Assembly: GCF_009936375.1 (NCBI RefSeq)
Contig: NZ_AP022333.1
Span: 1-64,000 of the forward strand
Direction of reading: 5' to 3'
Source: Methylosinus sp. C49
GTDB taxonomy: Bacteria > Pseudomonadota > Alphaproteobacteria > Rhizobiales > Beijerinckiaceae
Length of the DNA: 64,000 bases
Below, piece after piece: positions 26,879-35,109 of this stretch. Made by a program: the position numbers and the translations under genes. The notes beneath the pieces were generated by a model, which searched no databases, had not been told where the DNA came from, and saw only the letters and a program-made list of their open reading frames with translations. Positions within the stretch are counted from its first letter, which is position 1. Every line of letters starts with the position of its first letter.

Positions 26879-28186
26879 TCAGAAATGCCAAAGCCGATCG
26901 CCGATCTTCGTCATCGTCGTAAGGCTCATCGAGCGACCCGTCGTCAGGAAGAGTTCGGCCAGAGGTCTAATCCAGGGGCGCGGCTCTCGTCTTTTCGCCT
27001 GGACTCGCCGCTTGCCGCAGCGCTTCACGCTCGTCGACAAATGTTCGAACGCGTCGAGACCGAGACGCGCGCGAATTGAATCCCCCCGCGTCTCTAGTCG
27101 CATTTCGATATAGCGCGCGAGGCTCTCGAACTGCTGAAAGTCTGGATGGTCCACATAGGAGTTTTGCAGGCAGACGAGAGCGCTGACATAGCGGTCAGCG
27201 CCGATGCGCTCCGCGAGCTCGTCCACATGGTCGATCAGACGATCCACGACCGCGCGCCAGGCGAAATACTCGGCCCTGAAAGCTTTGAAGGGCGCTGCGC
27301 TATGGACTCCGCAGAGTTCCGCGTGGCTCGCGAATCCGTTTCCGCCGTGGATTCGATAAATGGTGAGGGGCGCATCGATGAGCGCGGCGCCGCTCAGAAG
27401 CCGCACGCCTTTGTTCAGATAAGTATCTCCGTGGAATCGAAGATCCATGAGAGGGCCGTCGCCGAGAAGCAATGTCAGGGCGTCTCGTCTGAAACAATTC
27501 CCCGACGTCGGCGCATAGACCCAGTCCTCCGAACCGAGCGGGTCCACGAAGTGCACGCGGGATTCGACATCGTCGAGCGGCGCGCGCTCGAATGGCCAAA
27601 AGCCTCTCGCGGCGGCGTCGATGCGACGCAGGCGCTCTTTGCGCAATCCGCGCCCTGACGCGACATAATCGCTGAGGGCGGTCCAGGACGATCTGACGAT
27701 GCGGCCATTGATCGACTGGAACATATCCGACGAGGTGAAGCCGACCGCGAGCCGTAGCGAGAGATGAACGTAGAGATGCGTCTCGACGAAGGCTGGAAGG
27801 AGCATATCGTCGGCGTCCAAATAGACGACATATTCGCCGGAGCTGGCCGCGAGGCCCGTTCTGAACGCGGTTGTCTGCCCCAAATTGTCCTTGTGGGATA
27901 TAATACGAACATGCGGTTCGTGGCGACGAATGCTCTCCAGGACGATATCGCTATCGTCGGTCGAGGCGTCGTCGACGATGATGCACTCGATATGCGGATA
28001 AGTCTGAGCGAAGACCGAATCCAACGCTTCGCGCAGGAATCGCCCGTAATTGTAATTGGTGATGATTATGCTGACCAACGGCAAGAGGCCCGCCAGATCG
28101 TGGCCGGACGCGCGCGGGTTCGAAAGATGGCGCAGTTTGTTGTCGCCATCTTCTATCTTCTGAAATTGCGCGAAGTTTTCCAACAT
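26879..28186 (-). CDS. Family 2 glycosyltransferase
   Basis: 435 residues from the ATG at 28186; a TTG two codons upstream is possible. The N-terminal GT-A fold (about residues 35-250) has VSIIITNYNYGRFL, IIVDDASTDDS and the metal-binding acidic motif YLDADD. The C-terminal ~180 residues are unassigned. It is soluble, with no membrane segment. It is the last gene of the minus-strand run that starts with gspE, after a small exported protein. Donor and acceptor are unknown; glycosylation of an exported protein or surface polysaccharide is possible. Confidence 0.85.
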   Translation of the reverse strand: MLENFAQFQKIEDGDNKLRHLSNPRASGHDLAGLLPLVSIIITNYNYGRFLREALDSVFAQTYPHIECIIVDDASTDDSDIVLESIRRHEPHVRIISHKDNLGQTTAFRTGLAASSGEYVVYLDADDMLLPAFVETHLYVHLSLRLAVGFTSSDMFQSINGRIVRSSWTALSDYVASGRGLRKERLRRIDAAARGFWPFERAPLDDVESRVHFVDPLGSEDWVYAPTSGNCFRRDALTLLLGDGPLMDLRFHGDTYLNKGVRLLSGAALIDAPLTIYRIHGGNGFASHAELCGVHSAAPFKAFRAEYFAWRAVVDRLIDHVDELAERIGADRYVSALVCLQNSYVDHPDFQQFESLARYIEMRLETRGDSIRARLGLDAFEHLSTSVKRCGKRRVQAKRREPRPWIRPLAELFLTTGRSMSLTTMTKIGDRLWHF

Positions 28187-28253
28187 GACCAACTCTACCC
28201 TTCAGATTGCCCCCGCCCGGATCGCGTCCGGCGTCCATGCGAGAGCGGCGACT

Positions 28254-28628
28254 TCAACGTCGCAACATCGGCGATCCGGCGTTGACTGCCGGCTCGCGAT
28301 AAGGGACGGCCGAAATTCCAAAATTCCTTCCATACTGCTGGCGTATGGCCGGCAGGTTCACGACGCCGGTCTTCAGGTCGGACGATCGAGCGTCGACGGG
28401 AGGAGCCTCGATGATCGGGCGAATGCGCTCGACGTCGCGCCTCAGCCGTCGATTGAGGCAGCCGAAAACCAAGTCGCCGCCGATTTGAACATCGACGCAG
28501 TTTCGCGCCTCAGCCATCGGCGACGCTGCGCCGCCGATGATGATTTCTCCATTCGGCGTCGCGACGTCATTGGCATGACACGGCGCGACGAGCGGCATCA
28601 TCAGAATAGCGAGACCGAGACATCTCAT
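28254..28628 (-). CDS. Small exported protein, unknown
   Basis: 124 residues from the ATG at 28628, preceded by GAAGGGA. The signal peptide is LAILMMPLVAPCHA. The mature part has two Cys residues (RNCVDVQIGG and LVFGCLNRRL) that could form a disulfide, then a basic helix (RRLRRDVERI). No family is recognised. It lies between the transglycosylase gene and the glycosyltransferase on the T2SS strand, and could be an envelope accessory factor or a small secreted protein. Confidence 0.55.
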   Translation of the reverse strand: MRCLGLAILMMPLVAPCHANDVATPNGEIIIGGAASPMAEARNCVDVQIGGDLVFGCLNRRLRRDVERIRPIIEAPPVDARSSDLKTGVVNLPAIRQQYGRNFGISAVPYREPAVNAGSPMLRR

Positions 28629-28680
28629 GTTTCGTCCCTTCGAACGATCGATACGTAGCCATGGCCGCCGACGAAAGGCC

Positions 28681-29421
28681 TCAACGCAACCGCACGGCGT
28701 TCGCGTTCGCTTGTATGACGATATGATCGAGGCGCATGTTGATCGCGTCGAAATCGGGCTCGACCCGGCGGGACGCCGCGAGGCAATTTCGACGACATCC
28801 GACGACGAGCGCCGAGCGGAGGCGAGACGGCGCCGCGTCGCCGAAGGTGGCGATCGGAACGATGCCGGCGACAGGATATCCGCGCGCCATGAGCTTGGCG
28901 CGCACGGCGAGGCAATAATCGACGGAGCGATGCGAAAAGCGCGTTTCTCCATGGCCTGCGCGATATTTCATGACCGCCGTGCAAAGATCGCCGCCAGCGA
29001 GCCGCCAGGCGCCGGCGAGATATTTCACGCCATAACGAATATTGGTCTCGGGAACGGCGAGCCCCTCCATCCGACCATCGAATCCCAGCGCTCGCGCCGT
29101 CGAGGGCAGCACTTGCATGAGGCCGATCTCGCCGACCGAGCCGAGCGCCTTGGGATCATAGCCGCTCTCGACGGCCATGACGGCGTCGGCGATCTCGCCC
29201 GGCATTCCAGCGCGGCGCGCTTCGCTTTCGGCCAGCGCGCGATAGAGGGCTGGCGAGCCCGGCCGCGCCGCCGCCGTTTCCGGCGCCTTCGCCGAGCCTC
29301 GTTCGCTCGTCTCTTCGGCCGCGAGAGGCCGGGCGGCTGCGAGCGCGCCGAGCATCGCCGCAGCGAGCAGGCGAGCCACGCGCGCCTCGGCCGCGCTCCG
29401 ACTATGCGCCCCGTGTCTCAA
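28681..29421 (-). CDS. Lytic transglycosylase (SLT domain)
   Basis: 246 residues, TTG start overlapping the upstream stop (TTGA). The signal peptide is about residues 15-35. The SLT domain follows, with the catalytic Glu in AVMAVESGYDPKA and the motifs GLMQVLPSTARALGF and NIRYGVKYLAGAW. It cleaves peptidoglycan glycan strands in the periplasm. Cotranscription with secretion genes suggests it opens the wall for assembly of the T2SS or its pseudopilus, as in other envelope-spanning machines; this is inferred. Confidence 0.88.
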   Translation of the reverse strand: MRHGAHSRSAAEARVARLLAAAMLGALAAARPLAAEETSERGSAKAPETAAARPGSPALYRALAESEARRAGMPGEIADAVMAVESGYDPKALGSVGEIGLMQVLPSTARALGFDGRMEGLAVPETNIRYGVKYLAGAWRLAGGDLCTAVMKYRAGHGETRFSHRSVDYCLAVRAKLMARGYPVAGIVPIATFGDAAPSRLRSALVVGCRRNCLAASRRVEPDFDAINMRLDHIVIQANANAVRLR

Positions 29422-29879
29422 TTCTTCGCCTGCAGCGATAGTTTCAAATGCAGCGGTTGCGACATGTCGGCCGGCGGCGGCGCGCCGACCTCCTGTCGCG
29501 TCAAAAGCGCACGCACCGCCTCGGTATCCGCGGCATCGAACCCCTCCAAATCGACGCGCTCGACCGTCCCGTTAGCCAAAATCCAGAGACGCGCCACGAT
29601 GGTCGACGGCGAGTCGCTCTGCTGCGAGCGCGCTTCCAGGGACATTCGCAGGCGGCGGGTCTGCTCGCTGTCCTGGCCGAGCCAGTCCTGAACCCGACGC
29701 CCGACGAGCAATGCATAATCCCGCCATGCGGCGGGAACGCCGTCCGCCGAGTGATAGGCGGCGGCCTGCGTCGGCGCGGCTCCGTGGAGCAAGGCGCTCG
29801 CAGCGACGAGCCCGAGGCCGAGCCGTTTCGCGAGAGTTTCCGCCAATCCATAGAGCGGCGATCGTCTGTGTTGCGCCAT
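29418..29879 (-). CDS. Periplasmic protein with TonB-C-like domain
   Basis: 153 residues. The N-terminus has one hydrophobic stretch (LGLGLVAASALLHGAAPTQA) that looks like a signal peptide. The C-terminal ~90 residues resemble the TonB C-terminal fold (STIVARLWILANGTVERVDL, DTEAVRALL). A true TonB would have a long Pro-rich spacer, which is missing. It may be a TonB-like adaptor for the secretion machine. The gene follows the GspC/N-like gene after a 108-bp gap containing a strong inverted repeat. Confidence 0.6.
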   Translation of the reverse strand: MAQHRRSPLYGLAETLAKRLGLGLVAASALLHGAAPTQAAAYHSADGVPAAWRDYALLVGRRVQDWLGQDSEQTRRLRMSLEARSQQSDSPSTIVARLWILANGTVERVDLEGFDAADTEAVRALLTRQEVGAPPPADMSQPLHLKLSLQAKN

Positions 29880-29894
29880 TGCGACTCTCGTCGG

Positions 29895-29935
29895 CTCGTG
29901 AATAGGCCCGCATGCGGGCGCGACCTATTCACGAG
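29895..29935. repeat. Nested inverted repeat between T2SS genes
   Basis: CTCGTGAATAGG (29895-29906) and CCTATTCACGAG (29924-29935) form a perfect 12-bp inverted repeat. Inside it CCCGCATGCGGG (29907-29918) is itself palindromic. There is no T-run on either side. It could be an operator, an RNA processing hairpin or an attenuator that sets the level of the genes after the GspC/N-like gene. Confidence 0.75.
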
Positions 29936-29988
29936 ACGATGCGCGAGAGCGAAACCCGAAGCGTCACCGTAAAATTTCTTTCGAGAGA

Positions 29989-30447
29989 TCAGCGCTGCGC
30001 ATTCTTGCGCGCGGTCTTCGTCGTCATGCGCCTCGTCTCGAACATCGCGAATGTCTTGCTGCGCTCATCCTGCCCAAAAATGATCCGTGTCGGTTCTATC
30101 CGCGTTATTTTCCAACCATTTATATCGTCACCGACGCGAGCGGCGCGAACCTTGTCCATCGGATTGGGCCGGATGAAAGCGCGCGTTCCTTGCGCGTCGG
30201 TCAGCACGCCGAGCAGCACGATGGCCGGCGGCTCGGGTGGGGGCGGCGGCGGCTCGGCGTCGCGATGCGCCGTCGGGGTCGGCGGCGGCCGGCGGCTCGG
30301 CGAGAACAAAGGGCGGTCGCGCGTCGCGGCGAAGCGCTCGAGCGGCTGGCGCGCGAGCGGATTGGCGTCGGCGTGGGGCGGCGTCTCCTGCGCCGGGACA
30401 TGCGAGGCGGCGAAAAGGGTGAGAGCGACGAGCAGCGAGCGTCTCAT
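29989..30447 (-). CDS. T2SS GspC/GspN-like protein with HR domain
   Basis: 152 residues from the ATG at 30447, overlapping the gspM stop as ATGA. A signal/anchor segment (SLLVALTLFAASHVPAQ) is followed by a Pro-rich linker and a C-terminal small beta domain (IVLLGVLTDAQGTRAFIRP, VGDDINGWKITRIEPTRIIF). That matches the homology-region domain of GspC, which binds the secretin, or the GspN-like proteins of reduced systems. No PDZ domain follows. No other gspC candidate exists in the window, so it probably fills that role. Confidence 0.65.
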   Translation of the reverse strand: MRRSLLVALTLFAASHVPAQETPPHADANPLARQPLERFAATRDRPLFSPSRRPPPTPTAHRDAEPPPPPPEPPAIVLLGVLTDAQGTRAFIRPNPMDKVRAARVGDDINGWKITRIEPTRIIFGQDERSKTFAMFETRRMTTKTARKNAQR

Positions 30448-30995
30448 GACGCCGTCCGGCGCCAATGGGCGCGAAGATTCAAGGTGACGCGCAGAAGCGG
30501 CTGCGAGCCGCCGCGTCGCGCCCCGTCCAGCGGCTGGAGCGAGAACGCCTCGACAAAGACATAAGGCGTCCCCGCCTCCAGCTCATAGAGCAGCGCCTGC
30601 AGCGCCGAGAGCTCCATGTCGAAGGTCGTCTGCAATTGGACGGCGTCTGCCGCCTCCTTGCCCATCGGCGGCGGGGCGTTGGACGAGGTCAGAGCGGCGT
30701 GCTGGGCCGCGACGAGGCGCGTGACATGGGCCTGTAATTGCGCGCCGGCGAGCGCTGCGGTCGGCGCGGCGAGAAACGCCGCCTCCGGCGCGACGGCCCG
30801 GTCTCCCGGGCCGCCGGCGCGCTTTTGCGCCGCTTCGAGCCGCGCCAGCGCGTCGCGACGTTGGGCGTTCTCCTCGGCCGCTCCGCCACGCCCGGCGAGC
30901 GCGAACAGCGCCGCCGCCCCGCAGACGAGGACGAGCCCCGCCAGCGCGCCGAGCGCCGCGCCTTCTTCGCGATTTATCCGAAGATCGAGCCGCAT
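30444..30995 (-). CDS. gspM: T2SS protein GspM
   Basis: 183 residues from the ATG at 30995 with GGGAGGA about 7 nt upstream. The longer reading to 31034 overlaps gspL further and lacks support. A short cytoplasmic start, one TM (about residues 14-34) and a coiled-coil helix (about 40-60) precede a ferredoxin-like periplasmic domain (VQLQTTFDMELSALQALLYE). This is the GspM plan (subtype b). It stabilises GspL in the inner-membrane platform. Confidence 0.82.
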   Translation of the reverse strand: MRLDLRINREEGAALGALAGLVLVCGAAALFALAGRGGAAEENAQRRDALARLEAAQKRAGGPGDRAVAPEAAFLAAPTAALAGAQLQAHVTRLVAAQHAALTSSNAPPPMGKEAADAVQLQTTFDMELSALQALLYELEAGTPYVFVEAFSLQPLDGARRGGSQPLLRVTLNLRAHWRRTAS

Positions 30996-30999
30996 CGCA

Positions 31000-32052
31000 T
31001 CATCCTCCCGCCGGAGTGAGGCGCGCCGCGACACGCGCCTCTATGCTGAATGTGAAGAGCCTGCCGTCGGGGCCGCGCGTGGTCGGCGCAAAGAAGCGCG
31101 CCTGCGACAGCGGCCCGGAGGCTTCGCATGCGGCGATCAGCGCCGGCGCGTCCTCGGCGAGGCCGATGAGCCGCAGCTTATCGGCCTCGAGCCGGAGCTC
31201 TGTCAGATAGGCGCCGTCCGGCAGGCCGCGCGATAGGGCTTCGAGGAGATGAACGGCGGAAATCGACGTTTCCTTGCGCGCCCAAGCGCGCTGCCGCGGG
31301 GGGAGAGCGGCTATGATCCGCGGATCCTCGCCGGCGCGCGCCTGCTTCTGTAACGCGCGCGCACGCGCCGTGAGCGCTTCATTCTCGTCTTGCAGCGAGG
31401 CCGCGGAGATCGCAGCCCAGAGGCCGACGATGGCGCAGATCGCCACATAGGCGGCGACGCCGCCGCCTATGGCGAGGCGCAGACGCCCCCGCCCCTGCGC
31501 CGCCTGCCGCATATTGCGGGACCACAGGACCACGGAGGCCTCGCCGTCCTGCGTCGCGACGACCCTGTCGACCGTGAGGCCGCGCGCGCCGAGCTCCGCG
31601 CAGGCCGCGTCGACCTCGCCGCGCGAGACGATACAGACGCGCACATCGAGGCTGCCCGGCTGCGCGCCGGGCGCGGCGGCGAGCCCATAGACGATCTCCG
31701 CGACCGGCCAGGGCGACAGGCGATCGAGCCGATTGTCGACGACGCCGCTCATGAACTCCCGCGCCTTTTCCGGCAGCGTGATGCGGCGCGTCACGATGCG
31801 TTCCTGCGGCCATTCGAGCAGCACGATCTCTCTGCGCGCGCGGCGTCGAATCTCCTCGGGAAAGGCGCCCGCCTCCGCGGCGACGAACGCCGACCCGCCG
31901 GGATCCGCGCCGGAGCGAAGACGAAAGCCGCCGGTCTCGCGGGAAACGAGAAGAGCCCCGCGACCGCGCCAAATCTCGCGCAGACGTTCGGCGAGCTGCG
32001 CCAGCACGTCGATCCAATGAATGAGGAAATCTGCGCCGAACATGAATTTCAC
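31000..32052 (-). CDS. gspL: T2SS protein GspL
   Basis: 350 residues from a GTG at 32052 that overlaps the gspK stop; an ATG three codons later is an alternative. An actin-like cytoplasmic half (about 1-190) is followed by one TM (about 197-218, AAYVAICAIVGLWAAISAAS), a coiled coil and a periplasmic PilN/ferredoxin-like domain (LLEALSRGLPDGAYLTELRL). It links the ATPase GspE to the platform. Confidence 0.88.
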   Translation of the reverse strand: MKFMFGADFLIHWIDVLAQLAERLREIWRGRGALLVSRETGGFRLRSGADPGGSAFVAAEAGAFPEEIRRRARREIVLLEWPQERIVTRRITLPEKAREFMSGVVDNRLDRLSPWPVAEIVYGLAAAPGAQPGSLDVRVCIVSRGEVDAACAELGARGLTVDRVVATQDGEASVVLWSRNMRQAAQGRGRLRLAIGGGVAAYVAICAIVGLWAAISAASLQDENEALTARARALQKQARAGEDPRIIAALPPRQRAWARKETSISAVHLLEALSRGLPDGAYLTELRLEADKLRLIGLAEDAPALIAACEASGPLSQARFFAPTTRGPDGRLFTFSIEARVAARLTPAGG

Positions 32053-33002
32053 TCGAAAAATCCGCGTTCGCCGGCGTCGATCGGCGTCGGCTTCTGCTCG
32101 AAGAAGAGCACACGATAAGGCTGTCGATCCTTCGGCAATATGACAATGACCGCTTCCGCCGCCGCCGCATATCCATCCGCGAGGGCGACCGTGATCCGCA
32201 GCCGCGCCACCGAACGGGTCGCGAGCTTGGCGTAGCGGGCGGCCGGCCCGAGAATTTGCTCGATCCGCGCCGGCTCGATCGGAGAAACGCTCCGCGCTTC
32301 GAGCAGCTGCTCGACTTTGGCCTCGGTCATCTCGGGCAAGGCGCGCAGGATCTGCGGCGGCGCCGTCGCGACGTTCACCGTCTCGGCGCCGAAGACCGTC
32401 ACATAGGGGGCGACGAGGCCCACATAGGACGGCGTCACGGCGGGGATCTGCGCCAATTGATCGACATTGGTGAAGACCTGCTCCAAATCCCGCTTTTCCG
32501 GCGGCTTCTCGCCCGGCTGCGGCTTCGCCGCGCCGGGGTTTTCGCCTTGCGGCGGCGGCGGTTCGGCGGGCTCTTTATGAGCGGCCGTCTTCACCTGACC
32601 GTCGCGCCACAGCACGATGGCGCGAGCAACCTCATTGGCGTCGGGCGCGCCGACCTCAGCGAAGAGCGAAGCGAAAACCTCCAGCGGCGCCTTGTTGATG
32701 TCGATCCTGCCGAGCTCGTCGCCGAGCCGCACGCGCGCGGCGCCCGTCGAAAGGGAAATGCGCGTCTCCACCGGCCTCAGCGGCCGCCCATGATATTTGG
32801 CGAGAAGGTCCGCCCCGGCTTCCAACCCGGCGGTGAACAGCGCCTCCGCCTGCACGCGATCTCTATCGACGGCGAGAACGCCGGCGAAACCGCGAAACCC
32901 CGCCCCCGCCGCCATCGCGAGGGTCGAAAGCAGCGCGATCGTCCACAACACGGCGACGAGCACGACGCCGCGGCGCGGATCGAGGCGGGAGCCGCTTCTC
33001 AT
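32049..33002 (-). CDS. gspK: T2SS minor pseudopilin GspK
   Basis: 317 residues. The prepilin-like N-terminus RRGVVLVAVLWTIALLSTLA lacks Glu5, as is normal for GspK, which caps the pseudopilus tip. The large domain includes RIDINKAPLEVFASLFAE, VDQLAQIPAVTPSYVGLVAP and VNVATAPPQILRALP, the helix-hairpin-helix-like GspK repeats. A Pro/Glu/Lys-rich insertion (about residues 145-170) looks unstructured. Its stop overlaps gspL. Confidence 0.93.
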   Translation of the reverse strand: MRSGSRLDPRRGVVLVAVLWTIALLSTLAMAAGAGFRGFAGVLAVDRDRVQAEALFTAGLEAGADLLAKYHGRPLRPVETRISLSTGAARVRLGDELGRIDINKAPLEVFASLFAEVGAPDANEVARAIVLWRDGQVKTAAHKEPAEPPPPQGENPGAAKPQPGEKPPEKRDLEQVFTNVDQLAQIPAVTPSYVGLVAPYVTVFGAETVNVATAPPQILRALPEMTEAKVEQLLEARSVSPIEPARIEQILGPAARYAKLATRSVARLRITVALADGYAAAAEAVIVILPKDRQPYRVLFFEQKPTPIDAGERGFFE

Positions 33003-33760
33003 GTCGGCTCCTTCGGCGGTTCCGACGCTTTCTTCTCGCTCGGCGCAGCGGTCTTGCCTGGCAGGCAGTCGCCCCCTTCGCGCGCGCAGGCGGCGGGCGC
33101 ATCGGCAAACAGGATGAATTGCGCGCCGGCGGCGAGATCGGCGCCGGTCGCCGGGTCGGCGAGCCGCAAGCGCACGACGCGCGGCAATTCGGTTTCCCCC
33201 TTCCAGCTGTCGGTCCAGACGAGCGCGCCGCGCGCATCCATGCGCGCGAAGTCGAATGAAATGTCGTATCGGCCTTCGAGCAGCGCTACTGCGTCTGCCG
33301 CCGCCTCGGCGAGAAGGCCGGCGCGCGGCCCGAGCCAGACAGAGCGCCGACGCACCAGCCGCGTCACGCCGTCGCGCAGCGGCTCGACCTCGAGAGTCAC
33401 CGCCTCCTCCCGCGCAGCGCGGGCGCCGACGGCGCTCCCGGTGACGAAGACGATGCGCCCCGGCCCGCCCTCGAAAGCGACGGGCGCGGCCCTTTTTTCC
33501 TTGCCCTTCGGCATTTCGACGCTCCCCGCGACGAAGCGCGCGGCGCCGAAATCGCGCGACAGACGATCCATCGCCAGCGCGAAACGTTCCGCCTCATTCA
33601 CGCCGAGCGCCCCTCGATCGAAATAGAGCGCCACATGATGGACGAGCGCCGCCGCTCCGAAAATGATGGCGGCGGCGACGGCGAGCGCGGCCAGCGTCTC
33701 CACTAGGGTGAAGCCGGCGCGACTCCCTCTTTCCCCCCGTGAGCGGCTTCTGGCCATCAT
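32999..33760 (-). CDS. gspJ: T2SS minor pseudopilin GspJ
   Basis: 253 residues. The prepilin peptidase site is RAG/FTLVETLAALAV at about residue 15-16, with Glu at +5. The C-terminal globular domain has alternating beta segments (GRIVFVTGSAVGA, GVTRLVRRRSVWLG, RYDISFDFARM). It forms the pseudopilus tip with GspI and GspK. Its end overlaps gspK by 4 nt. Confidence 0.92.
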   Translation of the reverse strand: MMARSRSRGERGSRAGFTLVETLAALAVAAAIIFGAAALVHHVALYFDRGALGVNEAERFALAMDRLSRDFGAARFVAGSVEMPKGKEKRAAPVAFEGGPGRIVFVTGSAVGARAAREEAVTLEVEPLRDGVTRLVRRRSVWLGPRAGLLAEAAADAVALLEGRYDISFDFARMDARGALVWTDSWKGETELPRVVRLRLADPATGADLAAGAQFILFADAPAACAREGGDCLPGKTAAPSEKKASEPPKEPT

Positions 33761-33766
33761 GCGCTC

Positions 33767-34204
33767 CTAACGCTCTTTTGCGAAACGGATCGTCTCGGCG
33801 GCGATCGACTGGCCCTCGCCCCAGGAGACGCGCGCCGCGACCCGATAGGCCGCCCATTTCGGCGCGTCATTCTCGTCCTTTTCCTTCGCTTTCTCGTCCT
33901 TTGCAGGCGGCGGATCGTCGAAGACCGGCGTGTCGAGAAAGATCGGCTTTGCGTCGATCCGCCAGCGAAAGCCGCCGGCCTCGCCATCCTGCGTTTTTGC
34001 GCCGCCCTCGCGATCGAAAGGCGCCTCTATGAGCGAGCGCAAGAGGAGCGCCGCATTCACCCGCCCCTTGCCGCTCGCCAGAATGCGCCGCCCTTGATAT
34101 AGATGCGGGCCGAGCGCGCCGGCGAAGGCGACGAGCACAGCGAGAGCGACCAGCGCCTCGATGAGCGTGAAGCCCGCGCGCGGGCGCTTCGCGTCACGGC
34201 GCAT
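33767..34204 (-). CDS. gspI: T2SS minor pseudopilin GspI
   Basis: 145 residues from the ATG at 34204, overlapping gspH by 11 nt; the longer open frame to 34438 is an out-of-frame shadow of gspH. The processing site RAG/FTLIEALVALAVLVAF has Glu at +5. The globular part has a charged Asp/Glu/Lys insertion (about residues 95-115) before the final strand. It is the nucleating tip pseudopilin. Confidence 0.9.
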   Translation of the reverse strand: MRRDAKRPRAGFTLIEALVALAVLVAFAGALGPHLYQGRRILASGKGRVNAALLLRSLIEAPFDREGGAKTQDGEAGGFRWRIDAKPIFLDTPVFDDPPPAKDEKAKEKDENDAPKWAAYRVAARVSWGEGQSIAAETIRFAKER

Positions 34205-34637
34205 GGATCGACACGCCGCCGGTGAACCAGTCGATGCGCACCTCATAGCGGAGGCTTTCCCGCTCGAAGGCGAGCGCCGCGCCCGTGGACGCGCCATCCG
34301 GCTCGAAGCGGACCACCGGCCGCAACGGGCCCGCGCCGCCATCGACGCCGAGCAGCGCCACTGCGACGTCGGCGGGGACGCGCACCGAGCCGCCGCTCTC
34401 GCCCAGCAACGCGCGCTTCTCGCCGTCCAGCGCCACATGACGGGGCCTGCCGCTCATCATCGCGCCGAGCCGCTCGCGCCGCAGCAGCGCCGCCACGTCG
34501 ATCGCCAGCGCCTTCAGCCGCGCCCGGCCAGAGCCCGGCGCCAGCGTCACGGCGAGAGCCGAGATCAGGGCGATGATCATCATGACCGCCATCATCTCGA
34601 TCAGCGTGAAACCGGCCCGCCGCTCAATTGTCCGCAT
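34194..34637 (-). CDS. gspH: T2SS minor pseudopilin GspH
   Basis: 147 residues from the ATG at 34637 (three more from 34646). The processing site is RRAG/FTLIEMMAVMMIIALI. The globular domain has the GspH/FimT layout (DVAALLRRERLGAMMSGRP, then beta strands). The start overlaps the gspG end, so translation is probably coupled. Confidence 0.9.
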   Translation of the reverse strand: MRTIERRAGFTLIEMMAVMMIIALISALAVTLAPGSGRARLKALAIDVAALLRRERLGAMMSGRPRHVALDGEKRALLGESGGSVRVPADVAVALLGVDGGAGPLRPVVRFEPDGASTGAALAFERESLRYEVRIDWFTGGVSIHAP

Positions 34638-35109
34638 TGGCGACATTGGGACGTTCTATGTTCGAAATATCGGCCGCGGTTCCGACGCCGCCCTCCTGGC
34701 CGTCCGAGCCGAGGGACATGATTTCGTACGGCGGAGTGTGGTCGACGGGGAAGCGATATTGATAGGGCTTGCCCCAGGGATCATTGGGAACGCGCCCGCC
34801 TTTCACATATGGCCCGCTCCACACGTCGACGTCGCTCGGACGCTGGACGAGAGCGGCGAGCCCTTCGGAAGCCGACGGATAGCGGCCGGCGTCGATATAG
34901 AAGAGATCGAGCGCGGAGGCGAAGCTCTCGATCTGAAGCTTTGCCGTTTTGACCCGCGACTCGCCGAGATAATTCAGCACGCGCGGGCCGACGAGCCCGA
35001 GAATGAGGCTGATGATCGTCAGCACGACGAGCATCTCGACGAGAGTATAGCCGGGGCTCGCGCCGCGAAGCAGGCGCGCAGCGCGCTCAGGAGGACATAT
35101 TTTCTTCAT
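34624..35109 (-). CDS. gspG: T2SS major pseudopilin GspG
   Basis: 161 residues. The processing site is PG/YTLVEMLVVLTIISLILG; +1 is Tyr rather than the usual Phe. The C-terminal domain has GspG marks: FYIDAGRYPSASEGLAALVQ, WSGPYVKGGRVPNDPWGKPY and the calcium-loop segment SLGSDGQEGG. It polymerises into the periplasmic piston. Its start overlaps the gspF stop (ATGA). Confidence 0.95.
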   Translation of the reverse strand: MKKICPPERAARLLRGASPGYTLVEMLVVLTIISLILGLVGPRVLNYLGESRVKTAKLQIESFASALDLFYIDAGRYPSASEGLAALVQRPSDVDVWSGPYVKGGRVPNDPWGKPYQYRFPVDHTPPYEIMSLGSDGQEGGVGTAADISNIERPNVANADN

